From assembly GCA_022579005.1 (NCBI GenBank), contig MU401509.1, forward strand, positions 124,001 to 188,000: 64,000 nucleotides of DNA, read 5' to 3'. This stretch comes from Poronia punctata (lineage: Eukaryota > Ascomycota > Sordariomycetes > Xylariales > Xylariaceae). The translations under genes were made by a program, and so were the position numbers. Each line of letters begins with the position of its first letter. The stretch's first letter is position 1. Below the pieces are notes generated by a model. The model was not told the DNA's origin, did no database searches, and was given only the letters and a program-made list of their open reading frames with translations. Below are positions 48,771-61,895 of the stretch, piece after piece.

Positions 48771-51700
48771 ATAAAAACATTTACTTTATTATACTACTAA
48801 TAGCTAAACTTTTTATATTAAATATAACTTTAAAAGGTATGTTTTTCTATTAAAAGACAAGATTAACTTTTAGTACTTAATATAATAAATTTGCTAAATA
48901 ATGCTAAACTTTATTAATAGCAACAGCTTTATAAATAAAGGTATAGTAATAGCTAATACTTATTAGTAACCTTTTTTTAAAAAAATATATACTTTTAAAA
49001 ATATAGTATAAAAGACTTTTGTATAAGAATATTTTAAATATTAACGCTAGCACTATATAAAGGTGCTATTAACTTACTTTTATTTAAGCTAGTTTATTTA
49101 AACTAAGTTAAGCTAGAGCTTTTTATAGCATTTAATAAAATATAGCAAAAGAACTAAAACTATATAAGATAACTATATAATATTTTATTTAATAAGATAT
49201 GTATTTTTATAACTACGTATAAGAGACTTAATTTTTGTTTAACGTAGTACTATGCTATTTTTTTAATAATTTTTTAAAATTGTGTAAAGCAGTACTATAT
49301 TAATTATATTAAACTAATAAAGAAATAAAATAAAATATATAATGCGCTTAATATATATTTTAATACTTATATTAACTATAACTAGTATTAAACTAATTAA
49401 ACTACAATAACTTTTATATAAATTAAAAATAAAAACTTAAAAAAGTTTAACTTAAAAGCGCTTAAATTATTATTTAATAAACTTTAACTTATGCAACAAG
49501 CACTAGGACTAAGGTTTAACAGCAAAATCTTTTTGTATATAACTATTATATAAGCATATATTAAAGTTGTTAAGCTTAAGCTAGCGCTTATTACTTAAAA
49601 AGTAATAAGCAAAGCTTTAATGTTTAACTTATAGGCAACAATATAAGTTGCTACTAATAAATAAATAACTTAGTATTTAACGTGCAAAAAACTGGCTGAT
49701 GTTAACTATATTAACTAAAGGTATAATTGCAATTAAGCTTAGAAGTTATTTAAACAACGTATAAAAAAATACTTAAAAGAAAGTAAATTTACTTTTTTTA
49801 AACTTATTTTTTATATATCTACTTTTTAAGCAGCGTAGTTTAAGTAGTATGCTATATAATAATGCTTTATATATAAAAGGCTAGACTATAAGTTATATAA
49901 CTATTTAAAGGAAAAAAGGGACAAAGCTTGTACTTTATATATTATAGCATATAAAGATTATAATCTTTTTATTGCTAACAATATTAACGCGTATATTTAA
50001 AAGTATAAAAAAATAAAAGTTAAAAAACTATTAAACAATAATAATAATATAGCTAATAATTTTAACTTAAAAAAAAGCAACTAGGCTATTTAATTTTTAA
50101 TAAAAGCTGCTTACTTTTATTATATTATAAAAGAAAATATTTACTAGCTTGTAGCAAAACTTATAAGCTTAGCAGATTTATTTTTTTTTAAAAATTAGTA
50201 TATTTGCAAGTATTAAAGTATTTTATAAAATACTAAGGCAGCTAAAGTATTAACTATTAAATACTTGCAAGCTAAAGCCTTTATACGAAAATATTTAGAG
50301 ACTAAAATTAACTAAACTTTAAGTAGTATAATAATATGCTTTAAAAAAGTAATAAAAAAAAAATTTATTAAGTTTATAAAAATTTAAACTTTTATTAGCA
50401 AGGTAACATTTTATATTTTAAAAACACTTACTTTTTTTTTGCTTTTATTATATAATGCAAACAAGCTTAAGGCCTACTTTAACAACGTTAAAAACAAGAT
50501 TATATAATATAATAAAGTTAAGATTTTTATTGTCTAGAAATAAAGCTATTTATTTTTTTATGTTTTAATTGCTAAAATAGTTATATATTTTATAAAGCTA
50601 GAGCTATGCTAACTTTATTAACGTTTTAAATACTTTTATATAAAAAAGCTATATAACTTGCTTAAGTTAGCAAGCTATAGTAATGTTAGTATAAAGGCTT
50701 TAAAAAAGATTTAAAAGGTTTATTACTAATACTAAACTTATAATCTGGCTTTGTAAAAGTTTAAGTTTGCACTTTATAATAACTTTAACTTTAACTATAA
50801 AGTTATTATTAATATTGTATACTTAAATAATAAGCTAATGCTATACGTAATTAATAATAGCACGTTATTTTAAGCTGCTAGATTTTTAAAGTTACTATTT
50901 GTATATAATATATAAAATATACTTTGCTAATATTAGATAAATGTATACTAAGGGCCCTTTAACTACGTTGTTTATAATTTTAGTATAAACTTTGTATTTA
51001 AAAAGTTTTGTAACAATGCTTAGCTTGCTAAAGTATTGTGCGTTATAAAACTAGTAAAAGTATATTAAGTAGTTAAAAAGATTAAAAAAGCACATAGCCT
51101 TTTATATAAAGCTTTTAATATTTTGTATAAAGAGCTATAAGGTAGTATAAAAAAGGAAAATATTTTTTAGATAATAGTTAAAGCGTTAAACAATATTGCT
51201 AGACCTAATAGACTAGTATTAATGCTGCTTATTTTTAGTGTGTATTTAAAAGTTAATACTAACTTTCTTTTATTTCTTAATATTGTATAAAAAGCTAAAG
51301 CGGTTAAAAAAGCTATAAAGAAGCTTTAGACAATTAAAGTAAAAAAGAATATCTTTTAAGCTTTAAATACTTGTAATAGCCTTATAACATATAACGTATT
51401 ATTACTTTTGTTAAAAAGTAAAGTAATAGTTTAAAAAAAGAATAAAAAATAAACTAGACCGTATAAAATTGTATTAATTAACAATTAAAACATTATTGTT
51501 AATATAGTTAACAAACTAATGCAATTTTAATGCACCTAAGTTAAGCTGTACTATAAAGAATAGGTTAATATAAATTTTGCAGATCTTGAAATTAGCTAAC
51601 TTATAATAAAGACCTAGCAACGATGCTAAGGTAAACTAAAAAAAGATGCTTTATATAAAGTCTATTTAATAGCTAAAAAGAAGATAGACTATAACCTTGT

Positions 51701-54665
51701 AATATAATTATAAAAAGACAGTGTAATTATTACTTTAGAACTTTTATTTTAAAAGTCTAACAAGGCAAAGATTAAGAATTTAGCTACTAAAGGCGTGTTT
51801 ATACTTATAAAGTATAATAAAGCAATTTATAGCAATACTTAGATTTTTAATATATGCTTAGTATAAAAAGTTAAAAGTAAAATAATAATGCTATATAAAA
51901 AATTTAAGCTTGTTATTTAAAGGCATAGTAATTAAAAAAAGCAAAAGCTGCTTACTTAATTGCTAACTATTTAAAGAATAAGCTAACAGCTTATTTTTGT
52001 ACTAGGTTTATTTTTAATTAAAAAGTATAATATGTAAGGTAAACTTTGCAATATTTTGTAAGCATATATATAGTTAAAAAACAAGTTAACTTGTATAATA
52101 TATGCTAGATTACTTAAAAAGTTAAAAAACGCATATTTTCTTAGCACCTTCTTATATATTGTACAACTTTTATACGGCCTAGCAAAATCTAGGCTATACT
52201 AGTTTAAAATATATTATAGTTATTATTGTATAAAGCTAAGAATAAAGGTTTTAACGTATAATTTATGCTTTTTGTATACGGATGCAAAACTAAAGCAATT
52301 TAGCATTACTAGACTTTAAACCGATAATATGTTTAGTATAGTATTAAAGAAATTTTTAGAAAAAAAGAAAAAAAAGCTGTTTTTTTAAGCAAAAAATAAG
52401 ACAATTTTGTTGCGTAACTAACTTATTAAATTTAACGGAGTAAAAATTAAAATTAAAAGTAACGACTTTATATTTTAATAAAAAAGATAAGCTTAAAACC
52501 TTTAGCTAGTTAATAAAAAAGCACTAGATGCTGTATAGTAATATGTTGTATAATAAGTTTAAAAAGCATATATTATATTTATATGCTAACTAAAAGCATT
52601 GTATAACTTATTTACTGCTATATAAGTTACTTAATTAATAAAAGATAATATTAAGGCACTAAACGCGCAGCTATAATAGCAAATTAAAAATAAGGATTAA
52701 AGTTTGTAATATGTTCTCTTTAACTTTTATAGTATAAAGCTGTTTATTTTTACTAATAGCTTCTTTGCAAATAATAAGGACTTAAGTTTTTAACTTAAAT
52801 TTATTATTATTTTTAATATAAAGTATTAAATAAAAAATAGCTTTACTATTTATAGCAATATTATATACTAAAGCTTTTTTAAGTATAAGAAAGTTACTTA
52901 AAGCGTACTAGCTAGCAAGCTATATAAAATAGTAAAAAGTATTAATTATATTATTGCACTTAGTACAACGCTGTAAAAGATTACTAATATATTAAGATTG
53001 CTGCAGATTTTAATAATTATTTATATAGATTTTTATTTGCTATATAAATGTTTTGTTAAGCTTAGTACAACGTAAAAAAAGCAGCTTATAATTAATATTA
53101 TAGCTTTTAAGGAAGCGTATAAAATAAAAGACATTGTAAAGATTTGTTAGGTTAACAGTAAAGATAACCTTATAAATGCTTATACGAAAAAAAATCTTAA
53201 TATAGCTTTAAAATAGTTAATTACTACTAATAAGCTTATAGTACGTGTTAAAGCTTATGTTAACTATATAAAGACATTATAATAATAGGCATAATTATAA
53301 ATGTATATATAGGTTACTAGATTAGTAAAGAAAATATATTAATTTATTATATAACTATAATTTACTAAAATGCTATTTATTTTGCTTAACTTACTTTTTT
53401 TTGTTTAACTTAATAGCAATTGCTAACTTTTATAATCTACCTTTTTTAATAATAAGGATACTATTTTCTTTTTTATTTTTTTTGTTTTCTTTGTTATTAT
53501 TGTTGTTATTATTATTAGCAGCAGTAAGGTTAATAAAGTGCGTATAGCAATATTTGTAGAACTAGTAAACGTATAAAGCGCAAGCACTATTTTAGTATCT
53601 GGCAAAAGATTAATAATTGCAAAAGAGCAAAAGCAAACCTTATATAAAGTTGCACTTATTAGTATAAAAAAAAGTAGTAAGCTAACTGTAAAACTAGACT
53701 AGCAACGCGTAAAAGTATTTTTTTTAGCAAATAAGTTTAGCAAAAAATTATTAAATAGCAGTGTTAAAAGGAAAAATACTAATAAAAAAATTAATATTTT
53801 AACTAAAACGCGCAAAAATATGTTTTTTATTATTTTATAAACAAAAAATTAGCATAGTATAAAGTATATAAAATAAAGGATTATAAATATTAATTAAAAA
53901 GTAATAAAAAAAGAAAGCAATAGCAGCTGTTAAAAAGGCAATGCAAATTTAAAAGGAGCTATTAAGCTAGACTATATAGCGTACAATGCTAAAGGGTAAT
54001 AGGCTATTAAAACTGCTACTAAGACCGCTAAAAATAATAAAAAACATTGTAGTGCGAAAAGAAAAGAAAGCGTAAGATGAACTTAATTAATTTTTAGTAG
54101 CGGTACAAAAAAAGACTTTAAATTTTTTGCTATATAAAGAAAAAAAAAGTAGTAAAAAAAAGAAAAGGAAATAAAATAGGTAGCAAAAAGTAAAAGGTTT
54201 TTATATACTAATAGCTAATTATATAAAATTAGCGTTTGTAACTAACAATAGCAGTTATAAAGGTTGCACTTTTTTTATTTTTTTAGCAACGCATAATAGC
54301 TATTTTTATTAGCTATATTTACTAATTTTAACTATATTTTCTAATTATAATCTTACTACGCATAAAAAATTACCTAATAGCCACTAGGCAATTACCTTTT
54401 TACTTATATTAATACTAGCAACATTATATATATACCTATAATTACTATAACGGACTTAAAACCAAATTTATACCTTAGTATAAAGAAAAGTTATAACCTA
54501 GAAACAGGAAAGGAAGTATAAAAGTACGGACATTTATTTGATTTTATTTTAATTTTTTAAAAGTTATTTTTAACAAACTAACTTCTTTATATAAAAACAA
54601 AAAGAATATATTTATTTTATATATATAGAAAACGGACGTCTTTGCGCAAAAAAAAAGACTCCTAG

Positions 54666-55076
54666 TATTAAAATATTAGTAATAACACTATAGCTAAAAA
54701 CGCGGCTTAGGCTGCTAAGGCTGCAAGAGTTAAGCTAACCTAACTAAGTAAATAAGGCACTTGTTAGCTACATAGTAGCTAACTTATAGCTTAGACACTA
54801 GCAAAGTTTTTTTAGCTTTTTTAATTTTAATTAAATTAGTTAGCTTTATATAAAGACAATATAAAAGGGAATTGTGCCTTAGCTACAATTCCTAACTAAA
54901 AACTTAAACAATTATATAAAACTAATCTAGAAAATAAAATTTATTATTATCCGTTTTGTACATTGTTTATTGCTTTATCTTTTTTATTCTATAAAAAAAC
55001 AAAGTCTTTGGCTACGTACATTTATTGTACGTACAAAGAACGGAGTACTCCCTGTTCCTTAGTAAAAAAACCGACA
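54666..55076 (+). repeat. 3' LTR of Copia element
   Basis: 411 bp. Its inner (5') part is mutated (start TATTAA for TGTTGG) and its outer (3') part is well kept (CGGAGTACTCCCTGTTCC). All differences I found from the 5' LTR are transitions. Confidence 0.94.
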
Positions 55077-58000
55077 ATATTTAATAATTTTAAAAAAACT
55101 ATAGTTTGCTAAATATAATATTTTACTAAACTATTACTACTACTGCTTTATATTTTTAAAAAACTTTTTAATAAAAGTTAAATATAGCTTGCGTAGTAAA
55201 AACTTAATATAAGTATTATTTAAAATTAAATAAAAAATAAAAAAACTATAAACTAACTTTAACTTTACTAAAGCAAATATATAAAAAATAAAAAAAGCTT
55301 TATAAAAACTAAATAAAATATAATTATAGCTAAAAAAAAAAGCTAGCTATAAAAAACGTAAAAAATTAAGCATATTTAGTAAATAATTATTAAATATACA
55401 AAAACCTTACTAAATATATAAAAATAGCATTGCTTAGTATAAAAAAAAACTATATATAAAGCTATGCTTACTTATAGCTTTATTATTTTAATAAATAGTA
55501 TATATAAACTGCTTAAAAAATAAAGTTAAAATAATAAATATAAAAAAAATTAACTTTATTATTAATAAGCAAACTATAAAATAGTTTTTTAATAAAAAAA
55601 GTAAAAAATTAAAAAAAAAGCTTTAAAAGTAATCTTTTTAAAGTATTATAATTTTTTATAAACTTTTAACAAAGTAAACTTTAATAAACTACCTTTATAT
55701 TAACTTAATATAAATTACCTAATAAACTTTATTAATAGCAAATTAGCTAAAAACTTAAAGTATAGCTTTTTATATAAAATATTTTTTAATAAACTAAAAG
55801 CTATTTAAAAATATTTAGTAAACTATTTATAAAAAAAATTTATAAAGCCTAGTAATATATTATAAGCATTGCTTATTTTATTTATATAAAAACTTTATAA
55901 AAGATTATAGTTTTATATAAACTATAAAAAGCTAAACAACTTAATAAAAAAAAACTGCTACTTGCTACTTTTAATTAAAAAAACATTATTTTAAATAACT
56001 TATATAAAAATCTTTATAAAAATTAATATATAATAAGCTTTTTATAAAATTTAAATAGTAGCAAAAATAAAAAACTTAATAACTTTTAAAATATAATATA
56101 AAGCCTACTAGTATAAGGTTTTATTATTTAAGCTAATTAATAATTTTTTTATGTTTTAAAAGTATATTAATAATATATTATTTAACTACTTAAACTACTT
56201 TTACTACGTATATATAAATAATATTTTAATATACTTAAATATAATAAAAAAATACTAAAAGCATATAAAAAAAGTGCTTTAATAGCTTAAAATATAAAGT
56301 TATAAGCAAATTTAAAAAAGTTAAAATTTTATATTATATAAACTAAATTTTTTAGTTATATAATAAGTTTAATTAATATTAGCGTTAACTTAATTAAAAT
56401 TAAAATAGTTTATAATTAAGCTATACTTACTATAGTAAAAAAAGTTTAATTATTTTTAAGGTTTTATAACTTTTATTAAAAGTTTGTTTATAAATATAGC
56501 AAAAAAGCAAAGTTACTTATAGCTTTAACTTATTTTAATACTTTTTTTTTATAAAATAATAAGTATAAAAATATATTTTAAAAGTTAAAAAAAACATTTA
56601 TTTTAGCCTTTTTTTTAAAGTATTATAATTATAACTTACTTATAAAAATAAAAACTAATATATTAAATAAAGTAGTAGTAAAAGTTTTATTTTAATTATA
56701 CTTAAATAATAAGTAGCACTTAGTAGCTTTTTTTTTAAAAACTATAAGTAGCGCAAAGTTAAATTATAATATTTATAATAAAAAAATGCTAGCTATAGTA
56801 CTAGCGCTAAAAAAGTAGTAAGCTAAACTAGTTAGTTATTAAAAAAAAAACTATTTTTAGTTATTATAAATAATAAAGCTTTAAAATATTTTAGTACTAA
56901 GCAATACTTTAACTTATACTAAGCATAGTAGTTAACTTTAATAGCTAAATATAACTTTGTAGTAATATATAAACTAGAAAAAAAAAACGTTATAGCAAAC
57001 GCGCTATTTAAAAAATAAAAAAATATAATATTATAAAAAAAAAAAAAAAACTATAGTGCTATGCTATACTTTTTAAACTTATAAACTTAAAATTTATAGT
57101 AAAATAAATAAATAAAATATAAATTAAAATATTAGCATTTTAACTTTAAAAAAAAGTAAAAAACTTATTATTATTTAATATAAACTTATTACTATTAAGC
57201 CTTTAATTAATTAATAAAATACTTTATAAAAACTAAAACAACTTAAAAATATAAATATATTAGTAAAAAGCACAAGCTTTAACTTTAGTTAATAAAATAA
57301 AAAACTTATAAATTATACTAAATAAACTAACTATATACTAAAAATAGCTAATAGTTTTAAATATGCTATACTTATATATAAAACTTATTATAAAAGCATA
57401 TAAACAGATTTTAACTATACACTTTAAAAAATAAAAAACTTGCTAGCTAGTTATAAAGCAATATTAATAGCTTAAACTAAAAAACAATTATAATAAATAC
57501 GTAGTAAATTACTTAAGTTACTACTTAGCAAAAGTGCTAAAAAATAAAACCTTAAAAAAATTAATATTGCTACTAGTGCTAAAACGTATATAGCGCTACT
57601 TTATAATTAACTTTAAATAAATGCTTAAAAACAAGCATAGCTATAATAATATAATAATAATAGTAAATAAATTAAGTAAAAAGGCCTAGACAATTTTTTG
57701 CACTACTAAAGTTATAGTATAATAAGCAGCGTAAATATACTATAAAAAACTTTTTAAAGTATTTAGCTTGCTTATTACTATTATATTAAACTAAAAACTA
57801 TAATTTATTTTAGTATTTATAAATAAACTAGCTAAAATATTTAATATAATATAAACTTTAACGTTAGCAAGCTACTATAAAATAGTAAAACAAGTAAAAA
57901 TTATAAATAAATATTTAAACTAGTAACTATATTTTTATATTAGTTATTACTAAAATAATTAATTAAAAAAAATCTTAGCTATAAACTATATATAAGCTAT

Positions 58001-59033
58001 AATTTTTTATAAGTTTATAAAACTTTTTTTTTATAAAATAAAAATAAAATTTTTAATACTATTTTACTTTAATTAAAAAAACAAAATTGCTAAAAAAAAA
58101 ATAACTAGTTTTTTTTGCTATAAATACTAGCTATATAATAACGCTTAAAGTAAAGCATAAAAAATTAAAAATTATGTTAATATAGTAAAAAAAGACTTAT
58201 AGTAAATATAAAAGCATATAACTATATAAGCTAATAAAAGCTATAAAAACCTAGATTTTAATAAAAAAAACTATATTTTTATTTTTAAAAAACAATAGTC
58301 CTAGCAAACTAACTAGCTTTTAAATAAGCTTAATTACTTAATAACTTAATAAAAATTTTATATTTTAAAACAAAATAGTAATACTTATACGCTTAAAGTA
58401 TTGCTATTATAGTAAGCAACTAATAAATATTATACTAATAAACTTTAAAAATACTTTAATAACTTATTATTAAGCTAAAAAGCTAAAAACTTTAAAAAAA
58501 AATAATTAAACTAATAAGTAAAAAAAAATTTATAGTTAAAAAAATATAAACTTTAAAAATATACTATAATAAACTATAATATAAAGTAAACTAAAAAAGC
58601 TAAAATATAAATAAAAAATAGTACTATATAAAAAACTTTAAAAATAGCATAAAAATATTAAAGCAATTTTATAAATAATACTTTAAAGCAGCTAGTTTTT
58701 TAATATGCTTATATAAGTAGCTAAAAGTAACTAAAAATAATAAATTTACTAAAGCATATAAAGACAATAATAAAGCTATAATAAAAAATAAAATAAAGCA
58801 AAAAACGCATAAAAAGAACACGTAAAAAAAAACTACTTTATATAGTTAATTAATATAATTAACTATAAAAAAACTACTACTATAGCATAATAGTATAAAG
58901 GCTTAAAGCATTATAATAATTAGTAAATACTTAAAGCAATCTTTTTTTAGCTAAAAAGCAGTTAAAGCACTTAAAAGTTACTAATTTAAACTTAGTACAT
59001 GCTTTAAAATAAGTTATTTTTTTTATAAAAAGT

Positions 59034-59279
59034 AGTTATAAATTAGTTAATAGCAATATAGCTAACTAAATAGCTTATAGCTATTACCTTTTTTAAACAA
59101 TAAATACTAAAGCCTGCACTTATAAACAGCTGCAAACCTACTATAGTGTGCATATATAGGTCTGCACACTTAATAAGATCTTAAAAGCTTTTTTTTTTTT
59201 TTTTTTTTACCTTTAAATTTCTAATAATAAATCAAGTTACTTTAAAGAGCCTTGTTTTCTTTATAACCTAATTATAACA
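59034..59279 (+). repeat. 3' LTR of Gypsy element
   Basis: Direct repeat of 44830-45075, same length. It ends in CA and is followed by the target duplication TTAGC. It retains more C and G than the 5' copy in its second half. Confidence 0.9.
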
Positions 59280-59284
59280 TTAGC

Positions 59285-61807
59285 TAAGCATTTATAGTGC
59301 TAACTTAGCTTAAAATGTTATAATTATATTAATAAAAAAGTTTTATTTTGTTATATTAAAAGTTTATTTTACTATTACGTTAATAATACTAATATAAAAG
59401 CGTAATTTATAGCAGTTTATTAAAATATAACTACTAAAAAAACGCTATTAATAACTTTATTAAATAAATATTATTAACTTTGTACAGCTTATAATATAAG
59501 CTTTACTACTATTAAAAACTAGCAAGCTACTATTGCTAATAAAGGTAATAATAAGGTTATAAAAGCTATAATTGCTAAAATAAAGCCTTTATAAGCACCT
59601 AAACGCTATAAAAAGCAAAAAGTAATTTTATTTAATATTAATAATTTAATTAATAATATAGTAATAAGGCTAAAGTTAATTAATATAGCTATAGCTTTTA
59701 GCAATAAGCCTTTTTACTTTTTACTTTTTTAATAAAGCTAATTTTATTTAGTTAATACTTTTTAACTAAGTTAACATTATTAGCAAAGCTATATAACTAC
59801 TTTACTTATTAACTATATAGCTTTAAAAGCTAATATAGCTTTTTATAATACTAAGCTTAAATTATTACTTATTATGCTACTTTTAAAAGCTTTTAAAAAG
59901 CTATTTAACTTACTAATTAAAAGCTTTTTACTACTAGTAATAAATATAAACTACGTAAACCTTATAAATAACTTATTAAAGCACTTTAAATATTAAACTA
60001 GCTTTTTAATTACTAATTTTATTGCGTTATATACTGCTTTAATAGCTACTAATATAATTTTTTATTAACTTTATTATTTAAAAAACTAGTAGTTTAAATA
60101 ATATTATATTATGCTTACTATATATATATAAATATAGCACTTTACTACTAAATTTATTAAAAGTAAAGCTAAATATAAAAGTATTATAAGGTAGCTAATA
60201 TTAAATAAGCAGTAATAAGCTTTTTAAGCTTTTTAAGTAACTAATAAATTAGCTATTACCTTTTTTATTTATTTATAGCTTTTTTAATTTGTTTTATAAT
60301 AGCTATTTTATTTTTAATTAAATTTAATAAACTATATACGCTAAAATAATTATATAAACTATATAATATAAGTAGCAAAAAAAATAATAATAGTAAAAAT
60401 GTAAATAATAATAATAAAATATAAAAAATAAAAGCAATATTAACGTTTATTTACTAAATTATGCTATAAAATATATAAAATTATATTAAATTATACTTAG
60501 ATTTACTAGTATTTAATATTACTACTAGCGCTAGCGTTTTTAAAGTAACTTTTAATTTTTTTAACTTTATTACTAACTTTATAATAATATTTTATAAAAA
60601 AGTTTTAAAATTTATTAATATTTTTAAATTTTTTTTTTTTATTTAGCTTGCTACTATATATAAGCTTTTAATATTTTAAAAAAAAGCTTAATAAAGTTAA
60701 AATTAAATAAATAAAGTAGTAAAAATTGCAATTTAATATTAAATTTATTTTTAAGCTTATAAATAACTTTAAAATAGTAAAAAAAGCATTATTTATAACT
60801 AGCACTAACTTAAAGCTAAAAAAAGGGTTTATTAATAGCATAACCTTATGCTTTAACTACTACTTAAAGCTTAAAGTTTTTAACTTTTTTAAATAAATAA
60901 AAGTAGTATTATAAAGCATACTATTATATATAATAGCTAAAAAAATATTATATTATATGCTTTTTTTTAAAATCTTAGTTATAAAAAAAGTATAACTTTT
61001 AAAAGCTTACTTATTTTGCTTATTTATATTTTATTTATTAATACTAGATTTGTTAATAAAAATAAATATATTAGTAGTAAATTTAGCTATTTAATACTTA
61101 TAAAATAGCTATTTTTTAAAATTTTATTAAGTTAGCTTAATTTTTAGCTTTTTATATAACTAGCAATGCTTTTTTAAGTATATAAAAATAATAAAAATGC
61201 TAATATAAACGTTATATTTTATAACTAAAAACTATTATATTTTATTAAAATAAAAGTTAAGTTTAACTTTTAATTTTTTAATAAAAGCTTTTAAAGCTTA
61301 TAAAAATAGCTTTAAAAAGTTAAAATAGCTTTTTTTTTAGCAAACTAGCTTTTTTTACTTTTTAATTTATATAAGGCCTTTGCTTATTTAATAGTTTATT
61401 TATTATAGTTAAACTATTAAGCTATTTACTTATTAGTTTAGTTTTTTTTAATTATTATAGCTAGCAAATTTAAACGCTTTAAAGTAGTTAATTAATAGCT
61501 AGTTATTATATTAAACAAAATAATAGCTAAAAATAGCTTTAAATATAGCTAAAAATAAAAAGTAAAGTAGTTAATATTAATAGCAATAGCTTTAAGTATA
61601 AAGTAGTAAGTAGTTAGGTTAAATTTAACTATAAAATGCGTTTGTTAGCTTGTTTTTGCTATAAAAAATATAAAAAACGCGTTTTTTGCTTTAAAATAGT
61701 ATAACTTTTAAAAATAAGTAGTTATAACACTTTAAATTTATAAAGATAGCTTTAAAAAACGTTAATTTTAGTTAAAAAAGGTAGTATAAAAGGTTAGAAA
61801 ATAAAAA
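59285..61807. other. right arm of the DNA transposon, unreadable
   Basis: Very AT-rich, with no open frame of use and no motif that decides the transposase family on either strand. Any gene here has been erased by C-to-T and G-to-A change. Confidence 0.6.
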
Positions 61808-61895
61808 AAATAAAAAAAGTAAGGTAGTTAGAAAAAACAGTATACTGCAAATTAGCGTAGTGTAGCTCTACCGACACCGCGCTTCAAAGCAACTG
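61808..61895 (-). repeat. right terminal inverted repeat
   Basis: Reverse complement of the left repeat. It keeps the probable ancestral ends (CAGTTGC) and several C/G bases lost on the left. It is followed by TA and then normal-composition DNA. Confidence 0.9.

Larger units (their letters stand above)
47443..55076 (+). mobile_element. Copia-type LTR retrotransposon, RIP-degraded, nested in the Gypsy element
   Basis: Two 411-bp LTRs (47443-47853 and 54666-55076) with ends TGTTGG...CCGACA define a 7634-bp element. The 5-bp duplication ATATT lies at 47438-47442 and 55077-55081. The family call rests on a degraded reverse transcriptase in the plus strand near 52170-52480: LLYGLAKSRLY then a stop where relatives have W, FKIYYSYYCIKL, and further on a TDN box where fungal Copia has TDD, then LIKFNGVKI. 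A proline-rich stretch near 48640-48760 probably belongs to gag. Internal stops are mainly TAG/TAA where CAG/CAA or TGG are expected, consistent with RIP. It retains more G and C than the surrounding Gypsy, fitting a later arrival. Confidence 0.88.
44830..59279 (+). mobile_element. Gypsy-type LTR retrotransposon, RIP-degraded, split by a Copia insertion
   Basis: Two 246-bp LTRs (44830-45075 and 59034-59279) flank it, and the 5-bp target duplication TTAGC sits at 44825-44829 and 59280-59284. Without the nested Copia it is about 6.8 kb. Degenerate plus-strand coding signs lie after the Copia: a reverse transcriptase stretch near 56208-56240 reads YINNILIYLN, matching the family's Y-x-D-D box with both D changed to N. 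An RNase H/linker stretch near 56876-57015 includes KKNVIANALF, where relatives have ADAL. RT before RNase H before a presumed integrase is the Gypsy order. Stops interrupt every frame, so it is dead. The gag/protease part would lie at 45.1-47.4 kb but is unreadable. Confidence 0.9.
43125..61895. mobile_element. DNA transposon with terminal inverted repeats, RIP-degraded, carrying nested retrotransposons
   Basis: The two ends are inverted repeats. The right end, read inward, starts CAGTTGCTTTGAAGCGCGGT; the left starts TAGTTGCTTTAAAGCGCGGT. Over the first 88 nt I count eight differences, all transitions. TA flanks both sides (43123-43124 and 61896-61897). CAGT ends with a TA target duplication fit Tc1/mariner-pogo (Fot1-like) elements, although about 4.3 kb remaining after removal of the nested Gypsy is long for Fot1. 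The remaining arms (43213-44824 and 59285-61807) are extremely AT-rich and full of stops in all frames. I could not identify a transposase, so the superfamily is tentative. Confidence 0.82.

Noticed and set aside
53423..53605. Open frame of 60 codons on the minus strand inside the island
   Set aside because: It lies antisense in the Copia interior and is simply a stop-poor, AT-biased frame.
43125..61895. Giant Starship or Polinton-like element, because of its length and inverted ends
   Set aside because: Two nested LTR retrotransposons account for over 14 kb. The remainder is only about 4.3 kb, and the target duplication is TA rather than the 6 bp of Polintons. No YR recombinase or polymerase was seen.
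43125..61895. Centromere or mitochondrial insertion, because of extreme AT content
   Set aside because: Paired LTRs, TIRs and target duplications explain the block as RIP-mutated transposons.
43125..61895. CRISPR or prokaryotic-type repeat array
   Set aside because: The genome is clearly fungal, and the repeats are LTRs and TIRs, not spaced short repeats.
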